From positions 1 through 43,921 of the forward strand of contig JACREB010000009.1 of the NCBI GenBank assembly GCA_016218475.1: 43,921 nt of DNA. The letters run 5' to 3'. This DNA comes from Nitrosomonadales bacterium. GTDB taxonomy: Bacteria; Pseudomonadota; Gammaproteobacteria; Burkholderiales; Gallionellaceae. Shown piece after piece: positions 1-9,775 of the stretch. Below the pieces are notes generated by a model. It was not told the DNA's origin, did not search any database, and worked only from the letters and a program-made list of their open reading frames with translations. The stretch's first letter is position 1. Each line of letters starts with the position of its first letter. Made by a program: the position numbers and the translations under genes.

Positions 1-59
1 AATGCTTCAAGTTCGTTGCGCTCTTGCTCCGTGAGCGTTACCCGGTATCTCGGTGACAT
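1..59 (-). CDS. IS630-like transposase, N-terminal fragment (runs off window)
   Basis: Reverse complement reads MSPRYRVTLTEQERNELEA, resembling IS630-type transposase N-termini; truncated by the window edge. Confidence 0.55.
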   Translation of the reverse strand, partial: MSPRYRVTLTEQERNELEA

Positions 60-140
60 GGCGACCTCCTTTTGTTAAGGGTTTCACCAGTATGTCACAA
101 GGCGTTACAATACGAAAGCAATAATGTTACATGGTACTAG

Positions 141-331
141 TCTTACTGTGTCACAAAGCGATCAAGGGATGCAGTGCAAGGCAAAATCGGGCGAAGTGGG
201 TCAAGCAGGGATGGGCGGTTTGCCGTTGCCGCCCAACTCGCAAAAAGCGGAGTTTACATGTAGTAAATGAGCATTTTGAGCCTGATTTTAACGCCGCAAT
301 GCGCCCTTCAGCGCTTTGTGACACAGTAAGA
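141..331 (+). repeat. Element A copy 1, MITE-like, 191 bp
   Basis: Perfect 20-bp terminal inverted repeats TCTTACTGTGTCACAAAGCG (141-160) / CGCTTTGTGACACAGTAAGA (312-331), continuing imperfectly to about 50 bp. Also present at 18905 and 43781. Confidence 0.9.
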
Positions 332-455
332 AGTGCGTTCCAGCAAAACCGTTACCGTTCGCGGTTAAGTAGTGACTTGGCACGGGGTTATCGTGCTTAG
401 TCAATACTTAGTTCCATCAGAGATTGTCGAACCGCTGGATGCCCGCCGATACTGG

Positions 456-493
456 CCTTCGACAAGGCCTTCAGTCCTGAGCGTAGTCGAAGG
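456..493. repeat. Small dispersed palindrome (CCTTCGAC...GTCGAAGG)
   Basis: Inverted repeat CCTTCGAC (456-463) / GTCGAAGG (486-493); the related string CTTCGACAGGCTCAGGAC occurs at 37993. Confidence 0.6.
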
Positions 494-528
494 GTCAGGC
501 CGAACGGTTTGTTTGTAATGGTTTTAGT

Positions 529-728
529 GGAACGATCTATTAGTCCAATATCCGCATCAGGTGACCGAGCGGCAGCTTGCCCATGGCGAGCGCAACCAGG
601 TCAGCGCGGCGTACAACTTCGCCGAGCATTTGCCTGAGCGCCGCAGGATGATGCAGGAATGGGCGGATTATCTGGACAAGCAAAAGGCAGGAGCGGAAGT
701 GATAACGCTGCCAATCAAAGCTGCTTGA
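529..728 (+). pseudogene. Tyrosine recombinase (P4-like integrase) C-terminal remnant
   Basis: Open frame ...YPHQVTERQLAHGERNQVSAAYNFAEHLPERRRMMQEWADYLDKQKAG...* matches the C-terminus of P4-type integrases; an in-frame stop precedes it and the catalytic N-terminal part is missing. Confidence 0.75.
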
Positions 729-758
729 CATGTGAGTCGTTACGCGATACAGTGCGCC

Positions 759-1037
759 ATGATTAAAACATTCCGGCATAAAGGGCTTGAGTCGTTTTTC
801 TTGACTGGCAGCAAAGCAGGCATACAGCCTCACCATGTTGCGAAATTAGAACGGCAATTGCTGCGCCTCAATGTTGCCAAAGACCACAGCTACATGAATA
901 TGCCGGGGTGGGGGTTTCATCCGCTGACCGCAAACCTTGCCGGGCATTATTCGGTAAGCGTGAGCGGCAACTGGCGTATGACGTTTACATTTGAGGGCGA
1001 GGATGCCGTGCTGGTCGATTATCAGGATTACCACTAG
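759..1037 (+). CDS. higB: HigB/RelE-family toxin
   Basis: MIKTFRHKGLESFFLTGSKAGIQPHHVAKLERQLLRLNVAK...GNWRMTFTFEGEDAVLVDYQDYH is typical HigB; directly upstream of a HigA-like gene. Confidence 0.88.
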   Translation: MIKTFRHKGLESFFLTGSKAGIQPHHVAKLERQLLRLNVAKDHSYMNMPGWGFHPLTANLAGHYSVSVSGNWRMTFTFEGEDAVLVDYQDYH

Positions 1038-1049
1038 GAGCAAACAAAA

Positions 1050-1376
1050 ATGAAAATGCACAACCCACCACACCCCGGCCTGACCCTACGCGACGATGTG
1101 TTGCCAGCGCTTGGGCTGACTGTGACTGAGGCCGCGCAACAATTGGATGTTGCCCGCGTAACGCTTTCCCGTGTGCTGAATGGCCGCGCCGCTATTTCGC
1201 CGGAAATGGCCTTGCGCCTTGAAGCATGGTTGGGTGTGGAGCGTGGGGGTCATGCTGATGCGTGGATTGCCGAGCAGCGCGCCTACGACATGTGGCAGGC
1301 CGAGCAGCGAATTAAGGTTGCGCCCTTGCATGTTCAGCCTGCGCCGGTAGCACCTGGACGGTGGCGCGCAGCCTGA
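1050..1376 (+). CDS. higA: HigA-family antitoxin (HTH/XRE)
   Basis: HPGLTLRDDVLPALGLTVTEAAQQLDVARVTLSRVLNGRAAISPEMALRLEAWLG, HigA helix-turn-helix. Confidence 0.9.
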   Translation: MKMHNPPHPGLTLRDDVLPALGLTVTEAAQQLDVARVTLSRVLNGRAAISPEMALRLEAWLGVERGGHADAWIAEQRAYDMWQAEQRIKVAPLHVQPAPVAPGRWRAA

Positions 1377-1792
1377 AACGAGTTCCACCGTCCCTCATGC
1401 GGATCATGGGGAAAGCGGCGGCAAGGGTGATACGCACCCCAACTGCCTGACCACAACGCAACCTATAGAGGAGGTAGCATCATGGCTACAGGCCATGCAG
1501 CAGATCATCCATGGATGAAAAATGCCCATCTGCAAGTCCGCCCACAATGGGCATTGCGCTACACCGTAGCAAGGGGAAAACAGGGTAAAGCGGACATTTT
1601 TATTTGGCGTTGACAGGCAAATTTTCGATTCCGGTTCCGGCGCCATCACACTTCCATCCATGCTCGACGAAGCCCACAAAATCCAATAGAGGTAACAAGT
1701 TTGAGTGTTTTATTTTAGCGGGCCTTGATAATGCCTACCCATTTCATCAATTTCAGAACTTGGATGCCCGACACCCGGCAAAGGAAAATATC

Positions 1793-3187
1793 GTGAACAC
1801 CAGAACAGAACGTGATTCGTTCGGCCCTATTGAAGTTACGGCGGAACGCCTTTGGGGCGCGCAGACGCAACGCTCGCTGCAATACTTCCATATCTCGACC
1901 GAGCGAATGCCGGAAGAAATCATCATGGCGCTTGCAAAAGCCAAACGCGCCGCTGCTCTGGTTAACAGTGAGCTTGGGCTATTGGGCGGAGAAAAGGCGG
2001 ACGCCATCATGCAGGCGGCAGATGAAGTGCTGGATGGACAGCACAATCAGGAGTTTGTCCTGTCGGTATGGCAGACCGGCTCGGGCACACAGAGCAACAT
2101 GAACATGAACGAGGTGCTTGCCAACCGCGCTTCGGAATTGCTTGGTGGCGCACGCGGCGAAGCGCGCAAGGTTCACCCCAACGATGAGGTCAATCTCGGC
2201 CAGTCATCCAACGATATTTTTCCCACTGCGATGCATGTGGCCGCCGCCACCGGCATCACGCAAAAACTGCTTCCGGCATTGAACACATTGCGCGCGACGC
2301 TGGAAAAGAAATCCGCCGCATTCGTCGGTATCATCAAGATCGGACGCACCCATTTGCAGGATGCCACCCCGCTGACACTGGGGCAGGAGTTTTCCGGTTA
2401 CGTGGCGCAACTGTATCTCGCGGAATCGGCCATTCGCGCCACGCTGGCGCCGCTGTGCCAACTGGCGGTCGGCGGTACGGCGGTGGGCACCGGGCTGAAC
2501 ACCCATGCCGAATTCGGCGAACGCGTCGCCGCAGAACTGGCGCGCAGCACCGGCTTGCCCTTCAAAAGCGCCGCCAACAAGTTCGCCGCATTGGCCGCGC
2601 ACGATGCGCTGGTGGCCGCTCACGGCGCACTCAAGGCACTGGCTGTCGCGCTGATGAAAATTGCCAACGATGTGCGCTGGCTGGCCTCCGGGCCACGCTC
2701 CGGGCTAGGAGAAATCAGCATACCGGAGAACGAGCCGGGCAGCTCGATCATGCCGGGCAAGATAAATCCGACCCAGTGCGAAGCGCTGACCATGCTGTGC
2801 TGCCAGGTGTTCGGCAACGATGTCGCGATCACCGCAGGCGGCGCTTCGGGCAATTTCGAACTCAATGTATTCAAGCCGCTCATCGCGCACAATTTCATGC
2901 AGAGCGTGCGCCTGCTGGCCGATGGCATGGAAAGTTTCGAGGAGTATTGCGTGCGCGGCATCGAAGCCAATCGCGAACGCATCAAGGATCAGGTGAGGCG
3001 TTCGCTGATGCTGGTGACCGCGCTGACCCCGCATATCGGCTACGACCGCGCCGCCGAGATCGCAAAAAGAGCCCATCACGACGGCAGCACGCTGAAGCAG
3101 GCGGCAATGGCGTCGGGTCATGTTACGGAAGCCGAATTCGACCGATGGATACAGCCGGCGGAGATGGTGCATCCAAAGACGAACTGA
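1793..3187 (+). CDS. fumC: Class II fumarate hydratase
   Basis: [30 protein letters not shown]...[16 protein letters not shown] signature; likely GTG start at 1793 rather than the ORF-track start at 1604. Confidence 0.95.
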   Translation: MNTRTERDSFGPIEVTAERLWGAQTQRSLQYFHISTERMPEEIIMALAKAKRAAALVNSELGLLGGEKADAIMQAADEVLDGQHNQEFVLSVWQTGSGTQSNMNMNEVLANRASELLGGARGEARKVHPNDEVNLGQSSNDIFPTAMHVAAATGITQKLLPALNTLRATLEKKSAAFVGIIKIGRTHLQDATPLTLGQEFSGYVAQLYLAESAIRATLAPLCQLAVGGTAVGTGLNTHAEFGERVAAELARSTGLPFKSAANKFAALAAHDALVAAHGALKALAVALMKIANDVRWLASGPRSGLGEISIPENEPGSSIMPGKINPTQCEALTMLCCQVFGNDVAITAGGASGNFELNVFKPLIAHNFMQSVRLLADGMESFEEYCVRGIEANRERIKDQVRRSLMLVTALTPHIGYDRAAEIAKRAHHDGSTLKQAAMASGHVTEAEFDRWIQPAEMVHPKTN

Positions 3188-3242
3188 AAAGGTATGCAGC
3201 AACCTTGTTTTTCCCAAACCATACCTGGCAGTAATACGCAAA

Positions 3243-3926
3243 TCACCTTCGGCGTGAAGCTGATGTTCCTTGTGGGTGAATACCGGGTACCTCTAAAAAT
3301 TTTGCAATATTACCGATCACCGCCTCGAACATCGCCGTGGTCAGGCGTTTTGTCTGTGTGTTGTAGCGGCTGCAATGGTAACTGTCAAACAACTTCAAGC
3401 CGCCGGGCAGCATATGTTGTGCGCCGTGCCCGAACGCAAAATCGCTCTTGCGCTGTTGCAGCGCCATCAGCACCGCCTGATGCGCTATCGCGCCCAAGGC
3501 AAGTATTGCCGCGCCTTGCGGCAACATCGCCAGTTCCTCCGCGACATAGCCGTTGCAGGCGCGAATCTCGCCCGGCTCCGGCTTGTTCTGCGGCGGCAAA
3601 CAGCGCACGGCGTTTGTGATGCGGCAGCCCTTCAGATGCAAGGAAGAATTGGCGTTTCCGGTTGTATCTAACGGCTCGGCGCTGCTTGCGAAACCATATT
3701 TGTGCAACGCACCATACAACAGGTTGCCCGCGAAATCGCCGGCGAATGGGCGGCCTGTGCGGTTCGCACCATGCATTCCGGGCGCGAGCCCGACGACCAG
3801 AAACGGGCTGCGCGGTTCGCCAAACGAGCTTACCGGCAAGGCATGGTAGCCGGGATGTTCGCCTCGCACTTGATCGAGAAACCCCGCCAGGCGCGGGCAC
3901 GAGCGGCAATCTGCGGTAAATTTCAT
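3243..3926 (-). CDS. Uracil-DNA glycosylase, type 5-like (UdgB)
   Basis: CRSCPRL...FLVVGLAPGMHGANRTGRPFAGD...LKGCRITNAVRCLPPQNKP...HCSRYNTQTKRLT. Confidence 0.85.
   Translation of the reverse strand: MKFTADCRSCPRLAGFLDQVRGEHPGYHALPVSSFGEPRSPFLVVGLAPGMHGANRTGRPFAGDFAGNLLYGALHKYGFASSAEPLDTTGNANSSLHLKGCRITNAVRCLPPQNKPEPGEIRACNGYVAEELAMLPQGAAILALGAIAHQAVLMALQQRKSDFAFGHGAQHMLPGGLKLFDSYHCSRYNTQTKRLTTAMFEAVIGNIAKFLEVPGIHPQGTSASRRR
3285..3303. repeat. Solo TIR-like fragment of the element D/E family
   Basis: GGGTACCTCTAAAAATTTT resembles the terminus GGGAACCTCTAAAAATCC of elements D and E; lies in the 3' end of the UDG gene. Confidence 0.4.
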
Positions 3927-3929
3927 CGC

Positions 3930-6065
3930 TCATCCATGCCCGAAAAAACCGGCGTACCACAAGCCGATCAGCGAGCAGATGCCCGCCGCTATCGCCAGGT
4001 AATAAGGCCATGCCACCTGTTTATCCGCAAACGGATCAACCAGCGAGCGCTGCGCGCCCTCCGGTAAATCGGCCAAGCCGGTCAACGAAGCGCCGAACGG
4101 AATATTGATAAGCAACCGCGCATTGATCGCCCAGCCGCCGGCATCCAGTATCGGGCCGAGATTGCGTTTCTTCAGCTTGAACCAGGCCATCAGCATGGCC
4201 GGGCCGGAAATCAGCAACATCAGGCCGATTACCGCCAAAGGCATTTGCCAGAGCTTCAGCCCCAGCAAGCCGCTGACGATCGAAGCGAGAATGCCGCCGA
4301 TAGCGCCGATCGCCAGCCCTATCGCCGCAAAAATACCGGCGAACTTGCCCACATCGAAAGGTGGCTTGGGCGGCGTGGCAGGTATCTCTACCGCCGGTTT
4401 GCCGCCGTCCACCACCGCCTTGAGCAACTTGTCATCCACCGGGCCGACCTTCGATGCGGCCAGTTTTTGCATCTGTTCACCGATCATCTTGGACAGTTTT
4501 TTGTAGGGCGACCAGAATGCCTGGCGGATGCTGATCGGATGGTCGATGATGCGCACGATGCTGGCATTCCAGTCCTGCCCCTTGCGGTCATAGAAAATAC
4601 CGTTGCGCCCGACCAGCAGAAAATCCGAGTCGCCTGCGGTAAATGCGGCGGCGATACTCATTTTTTCCGCACCGCCATTGCGCACGCAATCGCAATACGC
4701 GAGGCAAATGCCGCTCATGCTGGCAAACCCGGCGTGCTTGGACACATCCTCGACCTTGACGCACAAATCGCAACTGCGCCCGTCCAGATACAGCGCGCCG
4801 ACCTGAAATATCGCCTTGTCCTCACCGGTGTAAAAATTGCGGAACGATACAAAGTTGTTTACCAGGCTGAACAAATCGCGGTTGTAGCGCAGCAATTTTT
4901 CTACTGAACGTATTGCTTTTACTTCGGCTTCGACAGCCTTATCCTGAACAACCAGGCCATCTATCGCTTCTCTGTGGCCGCTGCCGAGAATCTCGCGTAT
5001 GCGTGCAATGCCAAGCTGTTCGATATTATTTGCCGGCTTGTCCGCTTGCCAGGTTTCAAATGCGGTAAATCTGGCGCATAGATCAACCCATTCCGGAGCG
5101 CTCAGACTTTTTCTGCTGCCCAGCAGAGGCGTAACGACCTGTTCGCGCAACACATCAACCTTGCTTTGCCAAGCCGGGTTGATGCCGGAAATCAATGGCA
5201 ACGGCTTGTCCGCTTCTACTGTCGCCAGCGGGAAACTGGCCACTTCCCGGCTTTGCGCCGACAGGTTTTGCGCGGCGAGCTGCTGGTAATCTTCGACCGA
5301 GCGGCTTAACGGCACGGCTGCACGCGCATCGTATGCCGCCAACTGGCAACGCGTGAAATAGTCGTTGACCTTATCCTTGATAGCATGAAAAGCAACCGCC
5401 GCAGCTTCTGTTTTATCACCCAAAAACTGGATGGTCGCATCTCTCTCTCCCTTGGAATGCCAACCCGAATAAGCGGTTGCCCCGGCAAAAAATCTGGTTG
5501 CAATATCCTGATTGATACCATCCCCGCCGCCCAGATCCGCCACCGAACCGGCGCATTTGACAATGTCTGCAATGGTTGCGCGCAACCCGGTATCGGCAAC
5601 CTGCCCGGCACAAATAACCCCGTCGCCGTTAAATTCCAGCCTTGCCACAAATTTTTCAATATCGGCCATGTCCGCCAGCGAGATGCTTGCGGCATCGGTC
5701 TTGCCGAGACTTTTCAGGATGTGCCGCGCAGAGGCCAGCACCTGTTTGCCTTCTTCGCTACTGCCGTCAATGTCGGCTAATGCCAGACTATCCGAGCCCT
5801 TGACCAATAAATCGGCATTCTTCAACAACCCGCCCGCCCATGCGATGGCCGCCAGCACTTCATTGGCGCGCACATGCGCATCCGCATCGGCATCGATCAA
5901 ATCCAGTGTTCTGGTATCAAACTCAATACCGCGCGTCGGACAGCTCAGGGCTACCCACAGCTTCTGATCCAGTTCTTTGAGCGCCAGCAAATCCGCGCCG
6001 GTATCAAGCTGCACCTGATCGAATCCGCCGGCGCGAAAAAAATTCCATGTGTGCAAAAAAGCCAT
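3930..6065 (-). CDS. Hypothetical membrane protein with EF-hand-like N-terminus and Cys cluster
   Basis: 711-aa ORF; DADADAHVRANE (aa 58-69) and EFNGDGVICAGQ (aa 144-155) fit EF-hand loops; CDLC / CLAYCDC cysteines; hydrophobic C-terminal segments. Confidence 0.85.
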   Translation of the reverse strand: MAFLHTWNFFRAGGFDQVQLDTGADLLALKELDQKLWVALSCPTRGIEFDTRTLDLIDADADAHVRANEVLAAIAWAGGLLKNADLLVKGSDSLALADIDGSSEEGKQVLASARHILKSLGKTDAASISLADMADIEKFVARLEFNGDGVICAGQVADTGLRATIADIVKCAGSVADLGGGDGINQDIATRFFAGATAYSGWHSKGERDATIQFLGDKTEAAAVAFHAIKDKVNDYFTRCQLAAYDARAAVPLSRSVEDYQQLAAQNLSAQSREVASFPLATVEADKPLPLISGINPAWQSKVDVLREQVVTPLLGSRKSLSAPEWVDLCARFTAFETWQADKPANNIEQLGIARIREILGSGHREAIDGLVVQDKAVEAEVKAIRSVEKLLRYNRDLFSLVNNFVSFRNFYTGEDKAIFQVGALYLDGRSCDLCVKVEDVSKHAGFASMSGICLAYCDCVRNGGAEKMSIAAAFTAGDSDFLLVGRNGIFYDRKGQDWNASIVRIIDHPISIRQAFWSPYKKLSKMIGEQMQKLAASKVGPVDDKLLKAVVDGGKPAVEIPATPPKPPFDVGKFAGIFAAIGLAIGAIGGILASIVSGLLGLKLWQMPLAVIGLMLLISGPAMLMAWFKLKKRNLGPILDAGGWAINARLLINIPFGASLTGLADLPEGAQRSLVDPFADKQVAWPYYLAIAAGICSLIGLWYAGFFGHG

Positions 6066-6228
6066 AAGTTTTCCTTAAAAATGCGCCGAAATACATTTTG
6101 CAACCCCACACCGTATGACTGCCCGCATTATAATCCTCCATCTTGATACCTTACTTCCCCTTCGCCTAAAGGCGAAGTTGATTATTACTCTCGCGTGTAA
6201 AAACACATCATCATCCATGCTGCTCTGC

Positions 6229-6234
6229 TATAAT
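6229..6234 (+). promoter_or_regulatory. Putative -10 box of tRNA-Pro promoter
   Basis: TATAAT in CTGCTATAATCCGCGCC, 9 bp before the tRNA; no clear -35. Confidence 0.5.
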
Positions 6235-6243
6235 CCGCGCCCT

Positions 6244-6320
<77 letters not shown>

Positions 6321-6396
6321 GTTGAATCAGATGGTTACTTATGTGAAGCCACGTCGGGTTAGCGGCTTTATGGTTCGACAAGCTCTGATGGAACTG

Positions 6397-6936
6397 CTAA
6401 CCCACTCTCTGTTTTCTGGCTCGCCACCGCAACACTACCGCCACGCGCCATGCCACGCGCACCACAAAATATCCTGCAATTGCCAGACACGTGGCGAGTA
6501 GCGGCAGGCCGATCATGATCGGTTTGCCCAGCATCACCAGCCAACCCCACAATTCATTCACCCAATTATGCCAATGCATTTCCGGAAATGACAGTTGCGC
6601 CACCACCGCTTCGCTGCGTGCGCCACTCACTATTGCGCCAAGTTCATAAGCCAGCACGTACAGCGGCAAGATAGTGAAGGGATTGGTATAAAGCGTAGTA
6701 AATACCGCCACCGGCAAATTGACGCGCAACAGCAATGCCAGCAATGCGGCAGAGATCATTTGCAACGGCCCGGGAATCAGGCCGCAAAATAATCCGACCG
6801 CCACACCGCCCGCCACCGAGCGGCGATGCAAGTGCCACAGGTTGGGATGGTGCAACCAGCCACCGAACGGCTTCAGCCATTGGTTGCTTCTCACCGTTTC
6901 GTGCGATGGCAGGAATTTGCGGAATAATTTGCGCAT
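6397..6936 (-). CDS. DUF2062 domain-containing membrane protein
   Basis: RRSVAGGVAVGLFCGLIPGPLQMISAALLALLLRVNLPVAVFTTLYTNPFTILPLY. Confidence 0.9.
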   Translation of the reverse strand: MRKLFRKFLPSHETVRSNQWLKPFGGWLHHPNLWHLHRRSVAGGVAVGLFCGLIPGPLQMISAALLALLLRVNLPVAVFTTLYTNPFTILPLYVLAYELGAIVSGARSEAVVAQLSFPEMHWHNWVNELWGWLVMLGKPIMIGLPLLATCLAIAGYFVVRVAWRVAVVLRWRARKQRVG

Positions 6937-7023
6937 GGCTTCATTCTATACGAACCTCCCGAACCATCCATATGCCATAAAGGATTTATTCATGTTTCGC
7001 GGTATTTGCGTTAGTCTGCGCGC

Positions 7024-9471
7024 ATGGTTCTTTTCACAATCTGCTTCACCTTCGGCGTATGGCTGTTGCAACAACAGCCCGCCCTGCCGGAATTCGTCTG
7101 GGCATGGTTGCTGCTCGGTTTTCCTTTCACCTTTATCCTTTCGCGTCTTCGCTGGCGCAGTCGGTTTGCCCGCTCGATATGCGCCCTGCTCCTCGCCGCC
7201 TTTGCCTGCGGGTCAGGTTTCTATCACGCCGCATGGCAGGCCGGACAGCGTCTTGCCGTCAGCTTGCCGGATGAGTGGCAGGGCCGCGACATCGAGGTGA
7301 TCGGGGTGGTTGCCGAGCTGCCGCGCAGCCACGAACGCGGCCTGCGCTTCAGTTTCAATGTCGAAAAAATCCTCACGCCCCAGGCCAGCGTGCCGCGACA
7401 TGTTTATCTCAGCACCTATTACGACAAACTGGCCACTCCGCTCGGAATACGGGCAGGCGAACGCTGGCAGCTCACGCTGCGCCTCAAGCAGCCGCATGGC
7501 AGCAGCAACCCGCACGGGTTCGATTTCGAAGTATGGGCGCTGGAAAACAAGGTGCGCGCAGTCGGCTACGTGCATAACAAGGGTAATAATTTTCGTCTCG
7601 ATGCGCTAGCCGATGGCTTGTTTTATCGCATCGAGTCGTGGCGCGAAACGGTGCGCGACAAATTCAGCGCCACGCTCGGCAAAGCGCCCTACTCCGGCGT
7701 ATTGAGCGCGCTGGCGGTCGGCGACCAGAGCAGCATCCCGTCGGCGCAGTGGCAGGTATTCACGCGCACCGGCGTGAATCACCTGATGAGCATCTCCGGC
7801 CTGCACATCACCATGCTCGCCAGCTTCGGCTTTGCACTCACCTACTGGCTGTGGCGGCGCAGCACGCGGCTCACGCTGCGGCTGCCCGCACGCAAGGCCG
7901 CCGCGCTGGTCGCGCTGCTGGTGGCGCTGGGCTATGCGCTGCTGTCCGGTTTCGCCGTCCCGGCGCAGCGCACCGTGTACATGGTCGGCGCGGTCGCCGC
8001 CGCGTTGTGGCTGAACCGCAATTTTTCGCTCGGGCAAATTCTCGGCATCGCGCTGCTCGGCGTGCTGGTTCCCGATCCGTGGGCAGTCATGTCGCCCGGC
8101 TTCTGGCTGTCGTTCGGCGCGGTGGCGATCATCCTGTACGTAACCGCGCACCGCATCGATGGCAGCCACCGGCTGCAGGAAGGCAACGGTGGAACTGCCG
8201 GGCATCAATCTCGCTCTTTGCGGATGCTGAATGAATACATCACGGTGCAATGGGCGATGACCATCGGCCTGATCCCCATGCTGCTGGCGCTATTCCAGCA
8301 GGTGTCGCTGGTCTCGCCCATCGCCAATGCCTTCGCGATTCCGCTGGTGAGTTTGATCGTCGTGCCGCTCGCTTTGCTCGGCGCGGTGTTGCCGCCCTAT
8401 TTCAGCAATTGGGATGTGCCGCTGTGGCTGGCGCATATCGTGATGGATTGGACGATGGTGTTGCTGGAATGGCTGAGCACCCTGCCGCAGGCGGTGTGGA
8501 CGCAACATGCGCCGCCCGCGTGGAGCATCGTGGCCGGCATGTTAGGCGTATTGTGGTTACTGCTGCCGCGCGGTTTCCCGGCGCGCTGGCTGGGGTTTCT
8601 GTTGCTGCTGCCGATGTTTTTGAACACCCCGGAGCCGCCCGCGCAAGGCACGCTGCGCCTGATTGTTTTCGATGTCGGGCAGGGTCTGGCCGTCGCCGCG
8701 CAAACCCGGCAGCATGCGCTGCTCTACGACACCGGCCCTGATTTTTCCGGCGATGCCGACAGCGGCAACCGCATCCTGATTCCCGGCTTGCGTGCCTTGG
8801 GCATCAGCAAACTGGACGGGTTGATCCTCACGCACGACGACACCGACCACACCGGCGGTGCGCTTTCCGTGCTGCAGGCCATGCCTGTCGACTGGCTGTC
8901 TTCTTCGCTGCCCGAGCAAAGCCCCATTCTGCAACAGGCATCCCCCTCCCTACCCCAAAGGAAGAGGGAGTTATCTCGTTGCGCCGACGGGCAAAACTGG
9001 GATTGGGATGGTGTGCATTTCGAGCTGCTGCACCCGTCACCCGAAAGCTATGCGCAGGAAAAAATCCGCAAAAATAACCGCGGCTGCGTGCTGCGCATCA
9101 GCACGGGCAAGCAACACATTTTGCTGGCTACCGACATCGAGAAAGAATCCGAGCAGCGGCTGATCAAGGAACACGCCGACAAGTTGTCCGCCACCCTGCT
9201 GGTTGTGCCGCACCATGGCAGCAAGACTTCATCCACCATCGAATTTGTTGCGGCCACCCTGCCCGACTACGCCGTATTCACCGTGGGCTACCGCAACCAT
9301 TTCGGCCATCCAAAACCGGAAGTGCTGCAACGCTATGCCGACAGCGGCGCTGAACTGCTGCGCTCGGACGAAGACGGCGCGATCCTGGTTGAAACAGACT
9401 CGCAGGGCTTTCAGGTTGAACGCTACCGCAAGACGCATCGCCGCTACTGGACGCATGCGCCGCGCCAGTAA
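7024..9471 (+). CDS. comEC: DNA internalization-related competence protein ComEC/Rec2
   Basis: SALAVGDQSSIPSAQWQVFTRTGVNHLMSISGLHITM (competence domain) and C-terminal metallo-beta-lactamase-like LTHDDTDHTGG / VPHHGSKTSS. Confidence 0.95.
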   Translation: MVLFTICFTFGVWLLQQQPALPEFVWAWLLLGFPFTFILSRLRWRSRFARSICALLLAAFACGSGFYHAAWQAGQRLAVSLPDEWQGRDIEVIGVVAELPRSHERGLRFSFNVEKILTPQASVPRHVYLSTYYDKLATPLGIRAGERWQLTLRLKQPHGSSNPHGFDFEVWALENKVRAVGYVHNKGNNFRLDALADGLFYRIESWRETVRDKFSATLGKAPYSGVLSALAVGDQSSIPSAQWQVFTRTGVNHLMSISGLHITMLASFGFALTYWLWRRSTRLTLRLPARKAAALVALLVALGYALLSGFAVPAQRTVYMVGAVAAALWLNRNFSLGQILGIALLGVLVPDPWAVMSPGFWLSFGAVAIILYVTAHRIDGSHRLQEGNGGTAGHQSRSLRMLNEYITVQWAMTIGLIPMLLALFQQVSLVSPIANAFAIPLVSLIVVPLALLGAVLPPYFSNWDVPLWLAHIVMDWTMVLLEWLSTLPQAVWTQHAPPAWSIVAGMLGVLWLLLPRGFPARWLGFLLLLPMFLNTPEPPAQGTLRLIVFDVGQGLAVAAQTRQHALLYDTGPDFSGDADSGNRILIPGLRALGISKLDGLILTHDDTDHTGGALSVLQAMPVDWLSSSLPEQSPILQQASPSLPQRKRELSRCADGQNWDWDGVHFELLHPSPESYAQEKIRKNNRGCVLRISTGKQHILLATDIEKESEQRLIKEHADKLSATLLVVPHHGSKTSSTIEFVAATLPDYAVFTVGYRNHFGHPKPEVLQRYADSGAELLRSDEDGAILVETDSQGFQVERYRKTHRRYWTHAPRQ

Positions 9472-9482
9472 AGTTTAGGGAA

Positions 9483-9613
9483 CCTCTATAAATCCAAACT
9501 ACGTCGCGATACTGCGTTGCTCAGAAAATTTTAACGCTTACATATCAAACATATGCGGCGCGCTAAAATTTTCTTCGCGCCTTGTCTCGTTTAGTATTTT
9601 GGATTTATAGAGG
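9483..9613. repeat. Element D, MITE-like, about 131 bp
   Basis: TIRs CCTCTATAAATCCAAA (9483-9498) / TTTGGATTTATAGAGG (9598-9613); inner arms AGAAAATTTTAACGC / GCGCTAAAATTTTCT. Confidence 0.85.
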
Positions 9614-9775
9614 CCCCTTTATTTCTTCTTGCCCCGCATGCCCCAAAAAACTGCTGAAATTCAGAACAACGCTGGCCGCTCCGCCAACAAAAACGCCGGG
9701 TTTTTCCGGCACAAGCAGCCTTGTTTTCAACGTGATTTCTTATGCCGTTCTTGAAAATAATTTTTCGGTAGAGGA

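Noticed and set aside
131-400. 89-aa ORF over element A copy 1
   Set aside because: Lies across the TIRs of a palindromic repeat; no family resemblance.
1482-1568. Small ORF MATGHAADHPWMKNAHLQVRPQWALRYTV with a good Shine-Dalgarno-like GAGGAGG
   Set aside because: Only 28 aa, overlaps an ATGCCCA/TGGGCAT inverted repeat and has no recognisable family; not enough to call.
2455-3234. 259-aa alternative-frame ORF inside fumC
   Set aside because: Arg-rich frame-shifted reading of a clear fumC gene.
6161-6178. CTTCGCC-TAAA-GGCGAAG hairpin before tRNA-Pro as a terminator
   Set aside because: No T-tract on either side in the useful orientation.
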